From positions 62,001 through 126,000 of the forward strand of contig VTFK01000561.1 in NCBI GenBank assembly GCA_009617715.1: DNA of 64,000 nt, written 5' to 3'. A program made the translations under genes and the position numbers. Positions 54,301-64,000 of this stretch are shown piece by piece. Below the pieces are notes generated by a model. That model worked only from the letters and a program-made list of their open reading frames with translations. It did not search any database and was not told where the DNA came from. Within the stretch, counting starts at the first letter, position 1, and every line of letters begins with the position of its first letter. This DNA comes from Plectrocnemia conspersa (taxonomy: Eukaryota > Arthropoda > Insecta > Trichoptera > Polycentropodidae).

Positions 54301-55209
54301 TATGGTGATTTTAATAGATACCCGGTTCTTTTCATTTCACTATATGTGTATTTTTTTATTAAATTAAACATTTGTTATCACACGATTTTAAAGAAGCAAA
54401 ATTCTGTCTTTTTTATATTTTGCGAAACAGATATAAATATGTAAGTAGTTGTATTATTTAGTTGATGTTGTGCTAATTACAATACTGAACAATTAACTAA
54501 ATACTATTTATAAGAATAGAGCGAAACATCTTTTGTCTTTTCATTCTTAGGTAGCTTCTGGACCATAAATAATAATTAAGAAGCTTACTTTTGTGATTAA
54601 ATAGATTGTCAAATTTTTATCACTTTGATTAAAATTTGTGACAAAATATCAATAAAGAATATATACATTTATTAATTAAGTGAAAATCAGCAATACCAGA
54701 TTAAAAAAACACTTATCAATTTAAAGATAAAAATTTCGGTTTGATATTTCGGAGCCTTTGTATCCGACCATTTGTAGGTCCATTTTTGGTTCACTTCACT
54801 AAAAATATATTGTTTATTGCACTTAAATAAATTTAAAGTAACATGTGTGCTTTCAATATGTTTTATATTTTTCCATAATAATAATTTTATATTATATAGG
54901 TGTTATAAACAGAAAGCCAAACATAAATCATCAGAAGTTTCTTTTTAATTATATTGTATGCGCTGCAATTGCTTTGTGCGAAAACCAACACTTTTTTTTA
55001 TAAAAGGTTTATTGTTAACCAGCTACTTGCGATAGATGGATTGGCTCTAATCTTAGGAAAGAAATTTGTATTGGTTACTACTTAAAATTGCCATATCTCA
55101 GTCAGAAAACACAAGTTTGATCAACCCACAATATTCACAATTCACGAAAATATTATTGTGATATTTTATTTAAGATATTATTATTAAAAAAATCAAATGT
55201 CAACTAAAC
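54301..55209. other. AT-rich stretch, nothing recognised
   Basis: No gene, terminal repeat or protein similarity is supported. Confidence 0.5.
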
Positions 55210-56150
55210 GTCTTCCTCTTCATGTTTCTGTGACTTACAACTAGCTGAATATAAGATAAAATACAATGTTTCTCATTATAATCTACTCTATCAACAGCTC
55301 CCATATATTTTATATAATTTAAGACCACTTCTGGTTCAACGATGTCTTCTTCTATTCCACCACTTCTTATTCTTTTGATAATTTGAGATTAGTTAGAATG
55401 CCAATTGCTTTGCATTGTGACTACTCTCTTATCTTTACAAACAAGAATCATAACACTATCACTTCCATACGCTATTATTTCATCTTGTTATAATTTTAGA
55501 TTTTTACTACTTTATTCGTCATAATTGTCATTCACAAAATTCATTAGAAAGCGGAAGGCTAGTATAAAATCGGTCGGGGTTCTGCTTCTAGAATTGTTTG
55601 CAATAAATTGTTATACGTGGATGTAAATAGCAGATCAGGTCTTGTCAGTGTTTTATTTGCAAGTGAGTCATAATAAAGATTAATTAAAAATATATATATA
55701 TAGCCATAATATACAAACCATTTATATGTCATGAAACAAATTAACAACTGATTCAACAACTATTTCTCTTCCGAGAAAGAAGTGTTCTTTGGTTCATAAG
55801 CGTCATATACCAATCAATCAAATTTGTTAATTCGGTTTTGAAGACTTGTTTCATATGGTTGATTTATTGGTTATTGTGTAAGTGTAACATCCGATAGATT
55901 TGAAGAAAACGCTCTCTTTTAAAAATAGTGTGGAAAAAAAATTTTGCAGATCAATAGGTCTAAATCCCATGTTTAGAATTACATCTTCATCTTTCAAATT
56001 TTTTCTATAAATTCCACATTGAGTTATGTACTGGATTGATTTTTAAATTTTAGCATTTGCATATCTGTTAGTTTCAGCAACAATTTTACATATTGAGGAA
56101 TTTGTGAAAAATGGGTAAAAATATTTCCAATTGAAAATATATTATTAGAT
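55210..56150 (-). pseudogene. piggyBac transposase remnant attached to R1
   Basis: Minus-strand blocks match piggyBac transposases, in order. ICKIVAETNRYANAKI-like sequence at 56110-56030 is the N-terminal region. A FINLYYDSLA-like block lies near 55690. At 55490-55300 come IIAYGSDSVMILVCKDKRVV and NYIKYMGAVDRVDYNEKH, the diagnostic piggyBac VxYNxxMGGVDxxD motif. Frames are broken and much of the core is decayed. Confidence 0.7.
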
Positions 56151-57000
56151 AATAAACAGGCAAAAAATTTCTGGGGCGCAAGAATATATGTATAAAAAAA
56201 ATAAAAACCGACCTCAAATACTGAATCTGAACATACATTTCCCTTTTTTATACATACAATAAATAAAAGGAGCGGAACATTGCCTTCAAAAACATCCACT
56301 TTCTAGGTAGTACTTTCTTTTTCTTTCTTAAAATAAAATGTAAATTAGTAGCAGTAAATGTAATTGATCTGAAAATTCAGATCGATTACCTAAGGAAGTA
56401 GCAAAGAAATAATGAAAAATCAACAACAGCAGCAGCTGAATTATATAAACATAATGTTTCTATCGGTAATTTGACAACTGGATTTAATGCAGCAAAATAA
56501 ATAAATATTTCATTCAGTTTCATGTGGTTATTCCTAAAATAAAATCTAGAAAAAATCTCAAATCCATCCCGAAAGTATTTTTTAAAATATGTCATTTCAG
56601 TAAAATCATATCGAAATATATTTTTACCAGTGAAAATATAAATTATATGGCAGGTGCTAATACAATTATATGATTTCATTACAGTGATTGTGTATTTTTT
56701 GGTAAAGTTATATTTTCACTAGTTAAGTGCAAATACATTTTCACCAGTAGATATATATTTTTAGTAGCGAAAATATAATTTAACTGAGAGACGGTAATAT
56801 GCTGCTATAAAATATCTATGAAACTCAATTTGACAGTTGCGAAACGTCCATTTTCTGTTCAAACACAAACTAATTATAGTTTTAGAACTTTTATTAGGTC
56901 AACTCCAAAATACAAACTCTTAGGGAGAAATAAACGGAAGAATAAGTACAGATATTACACTATGTTTTAAAAATATTTTTAAAATTCGTCATCATTTCTA
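56151..57000 (-). repeat. R1 repeat, reverse copy next to piggyBac remnant
   Basis: In reverse it has the GTTTCGCAACTGTC, CACTAGTGAAAATAT, TGCTGCTGTTGTTG and GGCAATGTTCCGCTCC blocks. It passes at about 56190 straight into the piggyBac remnant. Confidence 0.75.
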
Positions 57001-57311
57001 TAATCAAACTTATCACAGTCGTTATTGTCATTAAACTTGGACGTTTTTTAATAAAATAATAAACATCTTATACCTGCCTCAAAAAAATCGTGTCGTTTGA
57101 ACTTAATTTTAGATGACTTTGTTTTTTTTCTGAATATGTTATAATTTTTTTTTGTAAAATAAAAAATCTTTATTTTGCTGTAATATAAGAATAGTTTATT
57201 AATTAATATACACCTTAAAAATATAACTGTAAAACATGTACGTAAATATAAAAATTGTTGAGTTTAGCTCCCCTGCGATGCGACACTTCATATGCATTTA
57301 TATTATTATAC
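57001..57311. other. AT-rich stretch, nothing recognised
   Basis: No supported feature. Confidence 0.5.
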
Positions 57312-57375
57312 TAGGCGCGTGCAGTGCCTTTCGCTCGCACGCGCGTTAAGTGACGAAAGTGAGTGAGAGATTAAG
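57312..57375. repeat. IR1 half-copy
   Basis: TAGGCGCGTGCAGTG, then CTTTCGCTCGCACGCGCG and GTGACGAAAGTGAGTGAG, match the reverse complement of 674-742. Only one end is present. Confidence 0.65.
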
Positions 57376-58090
57376 ATAGTATGACCAGATTGAGAATATA
57401 CAAATAGTGGGAAGATATTATCTTATTTTATAATAAAGCGACACATTTTGGAAATCAAATCATTTTTCTATTATTAAATTATAAAAAAATTCACAACTGA
57501 TATTACTATAGTTATATAATATACAGATATTTTATCCATTGTGATAATATAGAGTTCATTGCGCCTTGATTATAACGAATATGAATAAATAGCAACTCGA
57601 TAATGAAGAAAAAATTGGTCCATTTATCATTGCATGGTTTTTATCCAATTTGTTTGGTCATCTATTATTTATTTAGTAATATATTGTTTTAGAACAGGGC
57701 ATTTTCATTAATTTATATTTCTAAATCAGATAGATTTTTTATAATAACATCCAACTACAAACTTGATGTTTGTTTAAAGTTTCACTATAGTTCCTCAAAT
57801 ATGCCAAGCTACTATAAGGCTAGACCAACGAGTATTAGTAAGAGATTTTAAGGTGACTTAACTCTTAAAACTCCCTGGGCTTTGGCCGAAAGCAGAAGTT
57901 TACTCGCCGCTTTCTCCAACACGCAGGTAAATTCTATGTAATATTATTTCCGATAATGGCTTTAAAGCTTTGCAACGCTCTACAAAGCCCACCATTTCAA
58001 TATTAATTTAATTAATAACCATTAAGCTAATATGCATTATTTTAGTTTTTATATTCTAATATTTTTGGGGTAGTTTGTTGTGAATTTTTT
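57376..58090. other. Mostly AT-rich; exon-like patch near 57840-57927
   Basis: A GC-richer stretch stays open through LKTPWALAESRSLLAAFSNT and ends CACGCAG followed by GTAAAT, which looks like a splice donor. No partner exon is identified, so this is only a candidate. Confidence 0.25.
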
Positions 58091-58099
58091 TTACTTTTC

Positions 58100-58490
58100 T
58101 ACTTTTTGCATTGTGGAACTATTATATTTTTTAATTTATTTGTTGAATATTTTCTCTCATGTCTTAATATGTCTTAAAAGTTTAAAAAGCAATAAATTCA
58201 ATAATAATTTGCAAACAAATTTTAACACAAACGGAGCCTCGTCATAAAACTACAGTCTGTTCCATTGAATAATTATGTTTATAGTGACAGTATTATCTAG
58301 AAAGTGTGTGCTTTTGAAGACAATGTTCTGTTCCTTTTATTTATTGTATGTATAAAAAGTGCTGAAGGAACTTTTATTTGAAATACATCAGCACATACAT
58401 CTCAAACAATTGTAGTTTAGTTCAGATTCATTATTTGAGGTCAGTTTTTACTTTTTCATACAAATATTCTTACTATGGTTTTTTCAGTTG
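58100..58490 (+). repeat. R1 repeat, forward, interrupted by TTAA element
   Basis: It has AAACGGAGCCTCGTCATAAA, GACAATGTTCTGTTCCTTTT and TATTCTTACTATGGTTTTTT, then the TTAA element. R1/piggyBac sequence resumes at 61205-61400. Confidence 0.75.
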
Positions 58491-59007
58491 TTAACACTTT
58501 ACCTACCGCTCACGCCAATTGGCGTCCTGAGTGTGCCGAAAGTTAAACACCGCAGACGGCAATTGGCGTCCTGTGTATGTTTTCGTTTTCATGTAAAATT
58601 AAAAATATAGGTTTAGTGTTTTATTTGCTTTTTTTTAAGAGATGACTAAATAAATGTATGAATTTTCATTTTATTTTAATTTTTTTTTTTAAAATTATAT
58701 TTAGACAAATGCGAAGGTTTTATAAATATATTTTATATTTCTTTCATCCGGCAGTTTCACTACCAGACAAACTTATGTATCTTCTGATGTGGTCCGAATA
58801 TTTTAACAAATTTTTCTAGACGTGTTATAAATGTATCAATGAATCAATTCAAGCCATTATTAAGTGGTTCTCAACATGTGGCTCGCCGAAAATAGAAATT
58901 AATTATTACATTTCCTTATTATTAGATTTTAAAATTGATTGTTGATTTTAAAATTATAAAAGCAAGTAATCTAGGAATTTAAATAAAAATAATTTAAATT
59001 GAGTTAA

Positions 59008-60874
59008 CCAGCGGTTCTCAAACATTTTCAAATTTCTAAAAACTTTTATCCAGCACACTTTTTTTTTTTTAGGACGGTGTAAAAAAAGAAAAAATATGAT
59101 ATTTTATACACAAACATATAAATATGTATATTTAAAAATAATTTATTGGGTAAATGGGTTTATTTAAAAATAAAGTCAAATTACATAAAATTAAAAAATA
59201 CGATGTACAAATATAAAAAGTATAAGACACTAAAAATTTATCATATCATTAACCATTAGATACTATTGGATTACAGAGAATCTCAAGATTGTCAGATTAG
59301 TAAGATTCTATTGTATTTTTTTCTATCCTGTTATAAGGAAATTCCAACATATTTTTTGTGAGTAAATATTATCTCCCGTCAGATATTACTGGCTTACTGG
59401 AAGTACCGAATCTCAGTGACACATTTTTTTAGAAAGTGGGAATTTTTTCGAGATACTATTTTTGAATTATTAGCACGATGCACATAAAAACTTATGAATA
59501 AGACTTAAGTTTAAGTTATACTATTGTGTGAAGTGCATCTGGTTTTCGTGTGCTCGAGTGAATATTCGAAAAATATTACGAACTGTTTATAAAACATTTT
59601 TTTTAGTTAGATACGAGTGTAGAATCTACGTGAAAATAATTACAGTTTATGTTATTTAATATAGTGTTAAATATATATAGATATTCCAAGTGACAATGAA
59701 AATTATAGTGATAGTGATTCAGACTCCTCTGTTCATAAAAGAAATCGTCCACATGCTATGATGCTCATGAGCAATGAGGAAGATGAACAAGAAAAATATT
59801 TAGAAGACACTTTACAAGACACAAAGCTTTATTGAAGATGACTTGTTTCCCGTTATTGCAGAAGAAACGAATAGACACAATAGTCAACACTTCAACAGAT
59901 ACAAACTGCAAATAAAATCTAAAAAATGGGTGGATGTAACGGTACCAGAATTAAAAAATTGGTTTGAGTTGATATTACTAATGGGCCTGGTAAAAAAATG
60001 CTCATTACACCTGTATTAGACAATAAATCCACTAATAGGAACCCCGATATTTACAAAAACCATGAGTAGAAATAGATTTTAGCAAATATTACGTTACCTG
60101 CGTTTTTCCAATAATGAAAATGTTCCTGATAATGTAGGATGACTGTTCAAAGTACAAAAAATAATTGATTATTTCTCCGAAAGATTAAAAAATATGTACA
60201 AACCAAGCCAAAACATATCTCTGGATGAGGGTATGATCCCATGGTGTGGAAGATTAAATTTTCACGTATAGAACCCCAGTAAGCTCACAAAGTACGGTAT
60301 AGTGATAAGAATGGTATGTGAATTAGTGTCAGGATACATATCGAAATTAAAAATATATTCAGGACCTGGAATTTCGTTACAAGATTCAATATCACATCTA
60401 ACATCAGACAATAAATACAAATGGCATCATATTTATATGGACAATTTTTATAACAATATATAAAAAAATATATTTGAAAAAAAATAGAATCTGTGGTACC
60501 ATAAGGAAGAATCGGGTTTTACCAGAATATCTGAAAAATGCAAAATTACGAATATTTGAAACCAAATATAAACGATATGGGGTAATATTGTTGCAATTGC
60601 GAAAAACGGTAAAAAATCGACACTTTAAACTTTCATTATATAACTAGTTATTGTGAAAAGTGATTTACACGTGAAAGACAATGTAAATTATCTGTGTATG
60701 TGCCTGAAAGATTTCACATTACGATGGAGTGAATTACAACGGTTAGTGAATATTTTATTGCAAATGAATTATATATCAGTAAACTCGTATTAGTAAAAAT
60801 GTCACAATACAAAAGAAAAGTTTGCTTGAAAAAAGTTTTAACAAATTTAAAAAAAAAAGTTTGAGAACCGCTGG
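59008..60874 (+). mobile_element. TTAA-flanked piggyBac, inner layer of a nest
   Basis: CCAGCGGTTCTCAAAC at the left and its complement at the right lie between TTAA at 59004-59007 and TTAA at 60875-60878. The interior holds a piggyBac transposase pseudogene. The position at the centre of the outer element's inverted arms suggests insertion into it. A single element with very long TIRs is the alternative. Confidence 0.7.
59700..60790 (+). pseudogene. piggyBac (PGBD4-like) transposase remnant
   Basis: Plus-strand blocks run in order: FPVIAEETNRHNSQHF, then VPELKNWFELILLMGLV, then INPLIGTPIFTKTMSRNRF. Next come LRYLRFSNNENVPDN, IDYFSERLKNMYKPSQNISL with DEGMIPWCGRL (first catalytic Asp in DEGM), and VSGYISKLKIYSGPG. 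These are successive piggyBac core blocks. In-frame stops and frameshifts (for example near 60020 and 60265) make it non-functional. Confidence 0.8.
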
Positions 60875-61204
60875 TTAAGTCAATTTAAATTATTTTTATT
60901 AAAATTTCTAGGTTATTCGTTTTTATAATTTTAAAATCAAGATAATCATTTTAAAAATCTAATAATAAGGAAAAGTAATAATTATTTTTTATTTCCGGCG
61001 AACCACATGTTGAGAACCATCTAATAATAACTTGAATTGATGCATTGATACATTTATAACATGTCTAGAAAAATTCAACGAAATATTCGGACCGTATCAA
61101 AAGATACATAAATTTAAATAAAAAAGGTAAAATTTACGAAGTTTTGCGAAAAAGTGCCGGTATTTAGCGTAAGTCTGGTAGTGAGACTGCCGCTCGGTAA
61201 AGTG

Positions 61205-61400
61205 TTAATAATATTTTATATAAAAAAAAACAATTTTTCTATAGCAAATAGAATAGTTGCGTCGAGTATCCCATGGAGTTGTTTGGAGCCTATCGAGTAT
61301 TTTAAGCTATTTTTCACAAATTCCTTGACATGTAAAATTGTTGCTGAAATAAACAGAAATGCAAATGCTAAAATTGAAAAATCAATTTAGAAAAAAACTG
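61205..61400 (+). repeat. R1/piggyBac continuation after the nest
   Basis: CTATTTTTCACAAATTCCTT and AAAATTGTTGCTGAAAT match 56100-56040 inverted, encoding FFTNSLTCKIVAEINRNANA, the N-terminal region of the piggyBac linked to R1. Confidence 0.65.
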
Positions 61401-61464
61401 AATGTGGAATTTACGCCGTGCCCATCAAAGCCTGCGTATATAATATAAATTAAAACTCTGCTTT

Positions 61465-61600
61465 TTGTATATAATAATGGGAAAAATTACCTGGAACTGA
61501 ACCCGGTTAATTTACAGAAACATATCCGAGAATTAAGTATGGAATTTGCCGGGAATTTGTTTTATCCGCGCTATATAAATTTCACAAATTTTCCCGGAAA
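61465..61600 (+). repeat. Dispersed repeat, partner of 2190-2310
   Basis: It shares AACCCGGTTAATTTA and the following ATATCCG and TTTGCCGGGAATTT-type blocks. Confidence 0.5.
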
Positions 61601-62348
61601 TATTTTTGCAGTCTCTACACCGACTGATGCACGTTATTCCTGAAACTTAATATTGTGTAAGGGAAATATTTATTTAATCCTGTCAAACCAGACATAACTA
61701 ACGAAAAATTTATCATCGCTTCCATTTTTTTAAATGTGCAAATATTTTTAATTCAACAACAAGCCTTTTTCGTTGAAATTTTCAACCCATTTAAATAAGC
61801 AATATTCCATTCTAGCTACTATGTATTTTACAATTTACGCTTGCCACTCACTCGTTTCATGAATTCAGAGGATCCGATAATAGCTCTATCGCATTTTTTT
61901 TTCTGTTTCGTTCATTGGACGAATCTTCGCTTCGTGTAAATTGAATTCTCTTAAAAATATATAAATTTTATCTTCTCGTTCTAGTCGATCTAAAATGATT
62001 AATTTTTCTTCTAAGAAAATAACTCATTTAACATTTTATTTCCGTTGTTGTTAAAAATTAAAATAAATATTATTTATATAGAAATTAATCGGCATTTAGA
62101 GACGAACATATATATAAGGATACATAATGCATCGAATGCACATAGTGTGAGAGCAAGCGAGACCAATGTACTGATCCAAAGCTGTACCGTACCGGATCAT
62201 TATTAGCGAGCGAGTGTGACGTGTATATTCTCGGGGGGATAGGGCTCACAGAGAGCGTGTTATCCGGGGGTATACTGTACTTGTTTTCTTTCTATACTGA
62301 TTTTTTCATCATAAAATACTTTTCAAAAACGCAATTTTAGGAGATTGT
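61601..62348. other. AT-rich, then GC-richer with pogo-like terminus
   Basis: At 62110-62260 GC rises. Read on the minus strand near 62275, CAGTATACCCCCGGATAACA, preceded by TA, resembles a pogo-type end and the sequence at 33338. No coding similarity was found. Confidence 0.35.
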
Positions 62349-62660
62349 TTATACAATTATAATTACAGTTTTGACTATGGACGAATACGGCGTGACGTTC
62401 CTCGCGATGAAGATGTGCAGGTGATGATGTCTCAGAGCTCTGTGACTGCGTGCGGCGAGTGTCAGGTCTGTCGGTGAGGGCGCCTGGCTGGTAGATCTTG
62501 GCTTTCTGGTAGTCTGTGTCGCTGGCTCTGCTGTCTGGGCCGTCTCTTGTCTCGTGTCTGCCCTATCCTCGTCAGAGTCCGGGCTTATATCCATTAGGGA
62601 GATATAAGCCCGGAGATTGTGCATTGATCTCCTAGCCAATCGCTGCAGTAGCTTCTTAGA
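62349..62660 (-). other. GC-rich open frame with embedded hairpin, unrecognised
   Basis: A minus-strand frame of about 100 codons (first ATG near 62624) encodes a hydrophilic, Thr/Ser/Arg-rich sequence with SPDSDEDRADTRQET, not recognised. GC content is high for the window. It contains a perfect 14-bp hairpin at 62578-62614. It may be an exon, a gag-like element fragment, or chance. Confidence 0.25.
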
Positions 62661-63499
62661 ATTCTAGATTTCCAAAACCGAGTTTTTTGCTTGGCTCTAG
62701 ACTTTCGAATTCTTCAGAAAGGGTTTACACTGTGGTTATGTGGATGTTTGTCACGGTCATTAACAATGAGACAATCGTACTTATAAATGTGCCTATATGT
62801 GTGGTCGCCACACAACGAATTTTTTTGCGAACGTTTCCAGTCAAATTTTTAATGTATACTGAGCGCTAGTTATGGGTTATTGGAACCACCTTTAACGCCA
62901 TTGGATTAAAGGGACTATTTATTATTTTAAAAATCATTTACCTAAAATTTAAGAATATCAATAATACAATATTCGAATCATTGTCGATGGGATCCTAATT
63001 GAGTTAATGGTGGTAGATTGTTATGAAAAGTCGATTATGAAAAAATAAAATCTGATAATTGTACGAATGTCAATCGATGATTCCTACATCCTCTGCATAG
63101 CGCTAGCGCCCTTATTTTATAACGTATTTCTTAACACTTTTAACACTATATATTTGACTAAAAGCACTTATGAAATTAACTAAAGTGGAGAAATAATTTT
63201 GTACAATAAATAATATTTTTTTTATTTTATAGTCCCCCAATTACACGTATTCAAATAGCAAGTTCCCAATTTACCGTGGTATTGCAGTGTTTCAATTGTT
63301 TTTAAGTAAAAATAAGTAATTTTAAAATCAATCCATTGATATAATATTAACATGTCCATAAAAATCATTAAAATATTTTATTTGTCGCTATAATTTATTT
63401 CATTTAATAATTTATTTAAAATGCTATAAAAACATTTTAGAAATGCCAATAAAACGCGAATTAAGTAAAGCTAAAAAGACAAATATAATTTTATTACAT
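62661..63499. other. AT-rich stretch, nothing recognised
   Basis: No supported gene or repeat. Confidence 0.5.
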
Positions 63500-64000
63500 A
63501 TTATTGCCTGAATACATTGGAAATTAGTAAACACATTAATTGTTCACGACAAGTCGTTCAAAATACTTTGAAACGGTTCAACGAATGTGCTGAGCCAAGA
63601 ACTGGAAGAAAACGAAAGACAACTGCTCAGAAAGATCATATGTTGGTTCATGAGTGCCTTAAAAATGCCTGATAAGATTTCTGCAAGCGGAGGGCCATCC
63701 ATTTTTTCGCGGACAGTGAGACTCAGAGGTTGTAAAGCCTGACACAAACCATGGGTTTCAAAAATAAATAAAAAGGTTAGAGTGGTCCCATAAACACCGA
63801 GATTGAACATCTGAAGATTCTGCAAAAGTCATATGGTCCGATAAATCTAACTTTGATGTAATTAAAAAAAGTATTAAAAATTTTCTAAAATAATCACAAC
63901 ATATTTTTAAAGTTTTTGGCACCCTTGGAGTAGTACACGTGCGTCGAAGAATCAGAGAAGAATATCTAGGTGATTGCATAGTACCCAAAGTCAAATATTA
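63500..64000 (+). pseudogene. Tc1-like transposase, truncated by window end
   Basis: The plus strand shows the paired-like HTH region (ISKHINCSRQVVQNTLKRFN, EPRTGRKRKTTAQKDHMLVH). Scattered frames then match KVIWSDKSNFDV-like (first catalytic Asp) and VRRRIREEYLGDCIVPKVKY blocks. Frameshifts and stops are present. The C-terminal half lies beyond the window. Confidence 0.7.

Larger units (their letters stand above)
58495..61204. mobile_element. TTAA-flanked element, outer layer of a nest
   Basis: Ends CACTTTACC and GGTAAAGTG lie between TTAA at 58491-58494 and TTAA at 61205-61208. The two arms (58750-59003 and 60879-61204) are inverted copies sharing TCACTACCAGAC, TATGTATCTT, GGTCCGAATATTT and GGTTCTCAACATGTGG. 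Near the left end the segment CAATTGGCGTCCTG occurs twice. Confidence 0.8.

Noticed and set aside
1..64000. tRNA, rRNA or bacterial-type operons and ribosome binding sites
   Set aside because: I looked for conserved T-loop/box B-like and rRNA-like words and found none. The window is eukaryotic. Structure-based scanning could still reveal a tRNA that I missed.

Overview
The window is a stretch of an AT-rich animal nuclear genome, most likely an insect. It has GT-AG introns, no operons or Shine-Dalgarno sites, and a large load of decayed mobile elements (piggyBac, Tc1/mariner, pogo/Tigger, hAT, Mutator-like, Helitron, LTR and jockey-type LINE). Insect placement rests on this element mix and on the style of the host gene, not on a database match.

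One host gene is clear: an RN-tre/USP6NL orthologue, a TBC-domain Rab GAP. Its six coding exons run from 13021 to 25020 on the plus strand (13021-13160, 16861-17689, 17765-17999, 18075-18136, 24394-24577, 24645-25020). The arginine finger and glutamine finger are intact. Exon 3 carries a one-base reading-frame break near 17860-17880. A second, probably real gene is a 144-residue acidic coiled-coil-like protein at 6558-6992 with a short 5' UTR intron and its own poly(A) signal; its family is not recognised.

Layout. 1-6400: repeats, a piggyBac deletion derivative (3692-4483) and a jockey LINE remnant (4560-5460). 6400-7050: the small gene. 7345-10170: a hAT MITE with a perfect 8-bp target duplication, then two hAT transposase pseudogenes. 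10312-12897: a LINE copy, then a Helitron 3' part carrying a nested solo LTR, ending about 120 bp before the RN-tre start codon. 13021-25020: RN-tre, whose introns hold a mariner, two TTCTGACC repeat arrays beside a Mutator-like transposase pseudogene, a Tigger deletion derivative and a hAT MITE. 25021-29260: a transposon-poor 3' flank with three long hairpins. 29268-35800: small MITEs, DDE and hAT remnants. 35938-37530: the best-preserved LINE. 39977-48900: a hAT MITE, a satellite-like array, a Helitron, and a full-length mariner nested in a dispersed repeat here called R1. 51000-61400: more R1 copies, a piggyBac pseudogene and a nest of two TTAA-flanked elements. 63500-64000: a Tc1-like transposase running off the edge.

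The most interesting uncatalogued structure is R1: about ten copies or fragments, with a fold-back core of about 220 bp that also occurs as a five-unit tandem array, and with two copies joined to piggyBac transposase sequence. The window shows layered insertion (solo LTR in Helitron; mariner in R1; TTAA element in TTAA element in R1), which gives a relative order of insertion. I found no CRISPR array, tRNA, rRNA or defence system.
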